Assembly (NCBI RefSeq): GCF_024763615.1
Contig: NC_077223.1
Span: 59,954,627-60,018,626, forward strand
Direction of reading: 5' to 3'
DNA length: 64,000 bases
Source: Phlebotomus papatasi
Taxonomy: Eukaryota; Arthropoda; Insecta; Diptera; Psychodidae
Below are positions 56,459 to 64,000 of this stretch, piece after piece (position 1 is the first letter of the stretch; every line of letters starts with the position of its first letter). The notes below the pieces were generated by a model that had not been told where the DNA came from, made no database searches, and saw only the letters and a list, made by a program, of their open reading frames with translations. The position numbers were made by a program, and so were the translations under genes.

Positions 56459-58654
56459 TTTAGGTATGAAATAAACTTTAAATTGAATTTAATTGAATGT
56501 TGTCTCAGAATATCAAAATTCCAAAGTTTGGCCAAAATATGCTCGATATACTAAAATCATTGGTTCACATTGCTATCTCTACAGAGTTTGAGCAATAAAA
56601 TGGTCACTTGTGGCAGCTTGGTAAATGCAATTCTCATTAAAATTTCAATTTATTCACTTTCTTGGCACAGATCTCGGAAAAAGTTATTGCGCGAAAGCTT
56701 TGACGACACCCGGCGCTAATGAAAGTCCTACTGGGGGTGGCAAATGTAACCAAGATGGGTGGGAAATGAAGTAACAGTGGTAAAAGTGCGAATAGGGAGG
56801 ATTTTTGTCGTTGAGATACCGCAAACAAAGTGGAAAAGTTTCATCTCGTCTGGGGCGGTGTATGTTTGTGAATGCCAAAAAGGAGAAGGAAGAAAACTTG
56901 TTCGCTGATTAATTCACTTCCTGCCACCCACCCTCGAGAAAACAATAAAGTTCCTGGTAATACAAGACTTTCGAGTATGTGGCCTTAAAGGGGTGTGGGG
57001 CTTGACTTTAACATATCCGTGGACTTTGGGGAAGTTGCGTGAGATTCTCAGGTATTCGTGTCAGGTGAGAACTAATGCAAAAGCATGGAAGGATGTCTAT
57101 GCTAGTGTCATTTCACCCCATATTCAGATCCTCAAACATGAGGTGTATACATGAGTCGTTTTTGGAAAGCCACAGCACAAAAGTATTTGTGTGTAATTTA
57201 ATCGAGAAGACACCTTAGAATTATGATACCAACAATTCTCCTCTGTCATGCTAAAACTTTTGAGGGAAATTCGCGGTGGGAAAACTTTTCCACGGGAAGT
57301 TTATCCACCGTCAGTGACTAATGAGGTTGTCACTAAAATTTGGGTCTTCCACAGAAACTTAACAGCTTCCCAATAGAATTCCCCATTTTACCCCAGGGAG
57401 CTCAAGTTTTCCTCACCTTCCCACCTTACAAATTTTCATGGCGTGTCAGCAAAATCGTTCCAGGACACGCGCGACCGAAATTGATACGACGGCAATTGCG
57501 ATATAGAATAAGTGGTGCAGATAAAATCGATTAAGATAAACCTCCTGGCGCTAATTCTTGAAGATTCTCCTCCACCATCCCTCACACATTGATGGCAATT
57601 TTATCGTCAAAGTTCACTCCCACTCAGCTCATTAGGAAATTAAAAGTTGAGACTTTGGAGCACTTGGAAGTTTATGCTCGTTTTGAGTTGAAGCATTCCT
57701 TTTGGCAGTACACATACTTGAGATATTTGAAAAGGAAACACCACCAATTTCTCAAACACCTGCTCAATCCTTCACTTGAGTTAGCAAATTCCCTCCCCTT
57801 ATGGTGAGAAATGAAAATAGATCGCTTTGGCAATATTGCTATTTGCCGAGCAATTATGCGTAATCTATCTTTAGTATATATCTTAAATCAAGAGCCAAAC
57901 CTTAAACCTACTCATTTACTGACTGCTCACTGGAGTGGGTACAACCTGACGGGTTTGGAGATTCTCGAAAATTGCATTAACTTGCGGATAAAACCACTTA
58001 TCAAAGTTAATGGTATACTTGTACCTTTTGTACCAAACTCAGGTGAGAAACTAAATGTGGTAAATTTAATGGAATACCAAATCGAAATCAATTAGTAATT
58101 TTTAGTTTTAATACTCAAAATTTAGAGATGGTATGGGACGCTTTTTTCATTCTGAACCTTGAAGAAGCATTTATCTATTTTTTTTTCCTTGCTTAAATTC
58201 CATTTCCGTTTTTATGTTATTTTAAATCTGTAAATCTATCTTTTCTTTTTTTGTCTTTTGCCATTGTAAGACAGATGAATCTTATTTTTGTGATCAAATA
58301 TCACTATTACTATAACATCTAAAAGCATCGAAAGCTGCGATACTCTATACTTAGCATGATTCATTGATTGTTGACTTAAGCTGTCTACTGGACCAGGATT
58401 TCTGCTATTAACTTGGGAAGACTGCTAAACCAGTGGCAGACGCAACTTAACCGAATTTTCATTTCATGAAAAATTTCATTTGATGAATAATCTGCTCCGG
58501 TCTTTCCTATTTCATTGTACTCTTCAAGATTAAATAAATCGGTTTTTTATTTCTTTCAATCTGGTCAACCTGTTAATGTACTGATCAAGATTTTTTTCCC
58601 GAAGTTTTCTAGTCCGCTGGAATTGTGATACCTAATTTAATACGAATTTCAGAG
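56459..58654. other. Unique non-coding block
   Basis: Moderately GC-rich single-copy DNA at 56640-57560. A 94-codon ATG-led frame at 57811-58095 has no recognisable motif and no splice support. Probably intergenic or intronic. Confidence 0.35.
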
Positions 58655-60040
58655 TAGGGGAGACTGGGGTAAAAAGTCACAAATTGAAAATTTGAAAATT
58701 CAATATATTCCAAAATAAAAGAGATAGGGGCTTGAAATTTTCTCCATAGATGGCCTCCATAGACCTTCCTCAAAGTCGTAAATTTCCTGAATTTGAACAA
58801 GGAATTCAGAAAATAAAAAATATTGAAATTTTTAGCCCTATTTTTGAAATATTTTCCTTACAACAGATATCAATTTTTACCTACATACATATTTTCCAAA
58901 ATTGATGCACTGGTAAGTATTTCCTAAATGATTTGGATTCTTTGAATACGAAATCACAATCTATTTTAGAATTTTACAAAATTCTTTTCTCCAGAAATCC
59001 TTTTATTAAAAATGACCACTTAGGGTAAAAAGTAACAAAAGGTATGGAGCAAAAAGTAACAAAGATCGAAGCAATTTCTGATGTCCCACGGCTAGAAGAA
59101 ACATCATTTCCGCGTCTCGCTGCTTTTTGTTTTCATTTGTCAAACGATTAGCAGTCTCTTGTGTGTTTTTTTCTAAAATAGCTTGAAAAGCCCTTTTTCT
59201 CGTTCAGATAGAGAAAACTGTATTTTAAAAGGTGTAGAAGAATAAATTTTCTATGAACATATGTCACCTAGCTATTTTTTTAAATTTACGAAAGCTTGTA
59301 ATAAAGCAAATCAAAATGTGATAATATCCCATACCTGGTACTATTTGCCCCAGCATTTTTGAGAATGTTCCCAAAATTACCTTTTACAAAACTGCTCGAT
59401 AAATGTATTTCCTTACAAAATTGAGGAAAATTACTTTCACAAAGTTGTAGAGCAGTAAATTTCCTATAGGGGAAATGCTCATAATTTTGTCCAGTTTCTT
59501 ATTTTGGACACTTTGAGGATAACATTGGACACTAAAAATAAATTGATTAAAATGATGGATTTTTATTCCAATATTTGATGAATAATGAATTCTATCTAAA
59601 TATTTGTTCTTTTTGGAAGATTTTAACACTAAATACGTTAAAATTTGAATATGATTTGAGTTGAAATTGCTTTGTTGAAAATTCAGTGTGAGCAATTGCT
59701 TACGAGATATATGACAGAACTTCGTGGCTTACTTTAGTCTTATATAGTTTTGGTGAAGTACTAACAATGTTTCTTCGCATTTTTTGAGTGATATTATTGA
59801 ATATTCATTGAATATTGTGTTGATTCACGTTAATGGTGATTTGTACATTTGACCTGAAGTGAGATTTGCCTTGTGAATTATATTTTTCGTGTGAAAAATG
59901 AGAAATTTTTTAAGACATTCACCAGTGAGGTGATGGTCCTTATTTTGGACAGGTGTTTTTCTCACGAAATTTCGTGAAGTTTTAGCTTTTGTGATGACTA
60001 GGTTGGACAAATGCCTGGAGAAACAAAGGAGCATCATCTC

Positions 60041-60142
60041 TGCGAAAGAGATGTAGCGAGAAATGTCCTGAAAGGCTCCCGGAAAGGTCAGGGAATGAGC
60101 GAATCCGCACGTACTTGGAGTATCGAAGTCAACTCACTTTAA
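60041..60142 (+). pseudogene. Pipsqueak-type HTH transposase relic
   Basis: The frame reads CERDVARNVLKGSRKGQGMS then ESARTWSIEVNSL and stops at TAA (60140-60142). 'GMSxxAARTWxIxxxxL' resembles the recognition helix of pipsqueak domains. The equivalent in the 592-1653 copy stops earlier. Confidence 0.55.
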
Positions 60143-60191
60143 TGAATGATATGGAAAGTTTCCGGGCTTCTTGTGACATTCTACGTTTCCC

Positions 60192-60269
60192 TTACATGAA
60201 CAGGAAGAGGACTTGGTAAGATTGGTTCATCAAATGAAGAACAATGGGCATCCTATTGAGGCGGATTAG
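60192..60269 (+). pseudogene. CENP-B/Tigger-like transposase relic
   Basis: LHEQEEDLVRLVHQMKNNGH and PIEAD before TAG, in a different frame from the preceding HTH relic. Matches the minus-strand relic at 854-931. Confidence 0.5.
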
Positions 60270-60631
60270 CTGTCCAAATTTACAGCCAAGTTGGACAAAT
60301 TAATAAACAAGTTGTCCAAAATAAGAGCCAAAGTCACCTCTACATATCAATTCATTTTTAAACGTATTAAAACTAATTTTAATAAAAATAAGACGATAAA
60401 TAGCTTGCTAAGTTTCTAAACAACCCTTCTGAAAAGAGAGTAACAAGAAATGTCAATTAGTATAGAAAATATCGCACTTCAAACTTGGAACTTCGATGCT
60501 TATAAGCAGACTGTCCAAAATTATGAGCACTTCCCCTAAACCTGCACTAATTAGAAATTTTTGGGGCGCTAGGGTAGCTTGTAAAAAAAATAAAATATTC
60601 ATTTTGTTACTTTTTGCCCCAGTCTCCCCTA

Positions 60632-61120
60632 CTAATTTATGGTGCTATTCCAATGAAAATGAATATATGTTTTTTAGCACTTTACTGTTCTCAAATGCTT
60701 TTACACAATCGATTTTTTCTCTGTATTGGTTCCTGTCACGACTGTTTGGTGGTTTTAGAATACGCGAGGACTGGGGAAATCAGGTGAGATAGGAAAAAAA
60801 TGTCGATAATTTAAAAGCTCTTGGGAACAGTAACGTGGTTAAAGAAACGTGTTATTTTTCATTGGAATAGCACCATTAGTCTGGCGTGGAATGATAATTT
60901 TTCGTTATTATCGAATCGAATTAATGAATGACGACATTTTATGCGTTATTGGACCGTTTTTTGTATCATTCTTAAAATATTGCGAATATTTATAAATACT
61001 TATATTATTTATCTACAAAGAAATAGAACTATCTTTTTAATTTTTCAGAATCGACTGTCGATAATATCGAAAATGCGTTATTATGGCACGCCAGGTTTTA
61101 AAAAGTATAGAGTAATCCCT
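60632..61120. other. AT-rich non-coding block
   Basis: No gene or element end is recognised. Confidence 0.4.
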
Positions 61121-61121
61121 A

Positions 61122-61700
61122 ATAATAGAGCCTCAAGTGAGTCAGTGGATAGTGTAGTCTGTAGTGTCTCTATCACTGTGAGATCTCGGATTCAAAACTG
61201 AACTGCAGCAGAATAAGATTTCTCATGCCATATCGGCTTTAAATTCTTTCAGTGAATAAATGAATAGTAATGCCAATCGTGCATATTGGCAAAAAAGTGA
61301 ACCGCCTAAACAATAGAAGCTGGTAAGAGAACGAATTTCGACATGAAAGTGGTACTTCAGTCGATGCAAATATATTCACTGTCACTGATCCCAAACACAC
61401 ATCGAGATGGGCTGCTGTGATATAGTAGCGGCACTGGTTGCCCACAGAGTTGTGATATCGAGCGGCTACCAGTATCGGAAGATAAGGGCCACGACAGACC
61501 TGAGGATTAGCCGAGAGATGGCTTAGCGTAATTTTGTACGAAATAGTGATTAAACTACATTTCCATAATTTTCCACTAAGTCGTGTTTCGGATTAAGTCC
61601 TAAATGTGTCTAGGGCATAAGATAGATTTGGAGTGAGGAAGAATAAGGGCCTGGATTGTGGCCTGGATGCATCGGAAATCCGAAATGCAGAACTGACCCC
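61122..61700 (+). mobile_element. Older, expanded copy of the 20090 SINE
   Basis: The head 'gagcctcaagtgagtcagtg' with 'gatctcggattcaaaac' as decayed B box matches 20093-20165. The body follows in parallel ('gaaccgcctaaac', 'aacgaatttcgacatg', 'tcactgatcc'), and the 3' part 'gggcctggattgtggcctgg' lies at 61648-61690, about 120 bp later than expected, so extra sequence (about 61450-61620) has been inserted. Divergence is higher than in the 20090 copy. Confidence 0.65.
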
Positions 61701-62103
61701 TGGCAAAATCAAAAATCAAATAATAGGATTAGACTATTTAAGACATGTATTGGTAATATGCTGAAGGGATGTAAAAGAGAGTGAAGATAAAAAAGAAATT
61801 CTGGACGAAGATAGAAGGGGTGTAGGTAGATTTTTCAGAAAATTGGAAGCAGACAAAAATATCAATGGTGACATTGTATGAACTTTGCATTTTATAAGGC
61901 CCAAAATGGACGCTAATAAAGAATTATTTTTAATAAAACCTAATAACAAGCTATCTATGTGATTTTTCAAAATATAATTGATGATTCATCCCCAATGTTC
62001 AATATTCTAAAACAAAATTTCCCAAAAATCTTACGTATAACGAATAAATTAAAGAGTATAATCCATATAACTGGATTTCTAGAATCGAAACTCATACAAC
62101 TTA
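61701..62103. other. AT-rich non-coding block
   Basis: No gene or element end is recognised. Confidence 0.4.
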
Positions 62104-62488
62104 GGGCAGAATCACATTCACAGTAAAATGTTCACCGTATTTCATTAATTTACGCATTTTTATTGCAATTCTTACGCAAATTCTCGATTACCGTATTATC
62201 TTATCTCATATTCGGTGGCGAAAATGGAAGAAATAAAACGAAAATTCGATAAACGGTGAGCAAAAAAACTTGAAGAGAAATTAATCGTACAGTGTTTTTG
62301 CTCGCCGTTTATCGAATTTTCGTTTTATTTCTTCAATTTTCTTATATTATTTTCACCTAGTGCCACCGCGTATGAGATAAGGTAATACGGTAATCGAGAA
62401 TTTGTGTAAGAATTGCTATAAAAATGCGTAAATTAACGAAATACAGTGATGCTACGGCGAGCATTTTATTGTCAATGCGATTCTGCCC
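62104..62488. mobile_element. 385-bp palindromic MITE
   Basis: GGGCAGAATCACATTCACAG at the left mirrors CAATGCGATTCTGCCC at the right. The arms (~170 bp each, imperfect) continue through 'attaatttacgcatttttat', 'attctcgattaccgtattat' and 'gaaataaaacgaaaattcg' before a ~40-bp centre. No coding capacity and no clear target duplication. Confidence 0.8.
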
Positions 62489-64000
62489 GTATATCGAATT
62501 TCCAGGTATTCTGTTAACGATAGAGTTAGGCTAACCTTAAGAATCTCAATTGCAATAAGCCGATTCATGCTTATCGTTAGTTTTTATAAACCATCAACAT
62601 AGGGATAAAACCAATATGGAAAAAGTTGCTACGTGCACTATTTCATTTATAACAAGTAAAGCATGTGAAGACATCTCCCCGACTGTATGTACGTATATAA
62701 TTTTCTAGACAAACATTCAAAGTGGTTCAGGAGATGCTTGGAAAAACAAGAGGATGGTGGTGTTTTCGTGGATTTATGAAAGAAAAGGCAGCATGTTGCA
62801 ATATGAGACACAATGATCCAAGGGTGTATTTCAAGTTGGAGGTAGTTCTCTTCTCAGAGATGGGAGGAATTTGATCTACCAGATAATAAGTTGCTCGGTG
62901 GAACTCGAGAGTCTCTGAGAAAGGGGAGGTTTTGCAAGGAAAGGTTGAAGAGATGAGGATGACAATGATGTGTTATCGCAGAGTTGTAGAAATGAATGAA
63001 TTAAGTAATGTTATTACATCTCCTTCTCAACATCCAGAGACTTATACAATAATATTGTCCGATTGAGGAGATGAGCATTAAAAGTTGACGACAACTTCTA
63101 TCATATCTCGTCAAGTGCGAGGGTGGCTTGTGGTTCTATGGGTACGGGATGAGAGATAAAAGTTTCCATGGTGGAGTGCACTTTTCGACACGAGCTCCAT
63201 ATTTCCGTTGTTAGTCAATTTAATTAGCCTCTCACTCATCTCGTTGATAAAGTTGGGAATTACGATGACAAAAAACCCCACTCCTCTCGGATTTGCGACT
63301 CAATTCACAAGGGAAAGAAAACAGGAGAAAAAGTAATCTCCTTCTAAGTGAATTATGTTCATCAGTTTTCCTATGAGAAAATCTCACACAATTACTTAAG
63401 ATTGATTATACCATGTATCAGTTAATCATATACAACTGAAAGAGGTCAATTCTTCCTGCAAGAACCATTTATAAAAAAAAAATAGAAACTTCATAACTCT
63501 GAACAACTCTTCCAGGCTTTTTTTCTGCCTCAAGTTGCTCAGAAAAAGATTAAAGCTTGATTCTTCATTCAACTAACTCTTTGTCTCTAACGAAGAGTCC
63601 TTAATTGGAGCTCAGGAAGTTTTCAACTGTGCTTCCATTGCAGTGGATGATGGAGAAAGGACTCCCCAGAGTCACCCATAGATTGAAATAGTAGATTAAA
63701 GCTTCAACCCACTCACAATCTCAGAAAATGAGAATAGGAGTAACCTCCTGTGAGATAAGATAGAGGCGAGAGACGAAAAAGTTAATGTAAACCCGTGTCG
63801 TAAATCACAAGTTCCAGGGTGGAAAAAAGTGTTTAAAAAGGCATATTTATACCAGGCTTTCAAAATAGAATTTTGGGGATGTGTTTTTTTTTGTATGTGT
63901 TTATGAAACATTCAGATATAATTGATTTTTTTTAACCAAAACTACCGAGTACAATTCGCAGAATTTTGTGAAAAAGTGTTAAAATTTACAATTCTGTTCA
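62489..64000. other. Unique non-coding block
   Basis: 62520-62600 carries a phrase ('ccttaagaatctcaattgca') resembling the right end of the 1.8-kb element. 62640-63850 is unique and purine-rich, without recognisable exons. Confidence 0.35.

Larger units (their letters stand above)
59469..60536 (+). mobile_element. Pogo-like element nested in the 58657 element
   Basis: TA-GGGGAAATGCTCATAATTTT at 59467 is complemented by sequence ending AGCACTTCCCC-TA at 60538. It is the same family as 592-1653 in opposite orientation, and on the plus strand it keeps a pipsqueak-like relic (60041-60142) and the CENP-B-like relic at 60192-60269. Being nested, it is younger than its host element. Confidence 0.75.
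58657..60629 (+). mobile_element. TA-flanked GGGGAGACTGGGG element carrying a nested insertion
   Basis: TA-GGGGAGACTGGGG at 58655 is complemented by CCCCAGTCTCCCC-TA ending at 60631. The element is interrupted at 59467-60538 by a complete pogo-like element. Without it the host is ~900 bp. Its inner wording ('gtagagcagtaaatttccta') parallels 34677-34900 in the smaller relative. Confidence 0.75.

Noticed and set aside
57811..58095. 94-codon ATG-led frame
   Set aside because: No hydrophobic pattern, motif or splice partner that would set it apart from chance.

Overview
The window is animal nuclear DNA, almost certainly from an insect: AT-rich, intron-bearing and packed with transposable elements. 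The insect call rests on a complete insect-type (seven-transmembrane, inverted-topology) odorant receptor gene, an I-like non-LTR retrotransposon whose promoter fits the insect Inr+DPE layout, tRNA-derived SINEs, and many TA-flanked miniature DNA transposons. A nematoceran fly is plausible but unproven. There are no bacterial features. Only one host protein gene can be supported, the odorant receptor at 46204-47705 (three exons, 404 residues).

Layout. 1-12605 is an interspersed-repeat landscape: a ~1 kb pogo-like DNA element (592-1653) sitting inside an older interspersed repeat (family A), a cluster of foldback-like elements (5131-6856), a 105-bp-arm inverted repeat (6858-7171), and several MITEs. 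12619-18194 is an apparently intact I-like LINE bounded by a perfect 13-bp target-site duplication. Its two open frames are in the same frame, separated by one UGA, with a strong predicted RNA hairpin just downstream; no RNase H domain is visible. 18208-29110 holds LINE relics, two SINE families (20090-20543 and 23402-23673, both with target duplications), and a 1.8 kb non-coding element (23977-25777). 29373-43573 holds two more foldback-like elements with 9-bp duplications, a pair of same-strand 954-bp elements with GGGG-type inverted ends, a ~410-bp near-perfect palindrome, and a 344-bp tandem duplication. 43790-48440 contains the odorant receptor and a LINE relic. 49410-62488 is again rich in TA-flanked elements, including a pogo-like element nested in another element (58657-60629) and a 385-bp palindrome (62104-62488). 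The remaining unique stretches (for example 1920-4540, 11240-12605, 21500-22400, 30070-32520, 52600-53300, 62489-64000) show no recognisable exons and are probably intergenic or intronic.

How the parts relate. Many DNA elements share ends of the type TA-GGGG...CCCC-TA. At least three longer members carry decayed coding for a pipsqueak-type helix-turn-helix and the start of a CENP-B/Tigger-like region, so this group is best read as pogo-like (Tc1/mariner superfamily) non-autonomous derivatives. The foldback-like group is separate: 15-bp subrepeats in both arms, a conserved ~150-bp loop and 9-bp duplications. Coordinates and motifs were read by eye; family assignments rest on remembered hallmarks, not on searches.
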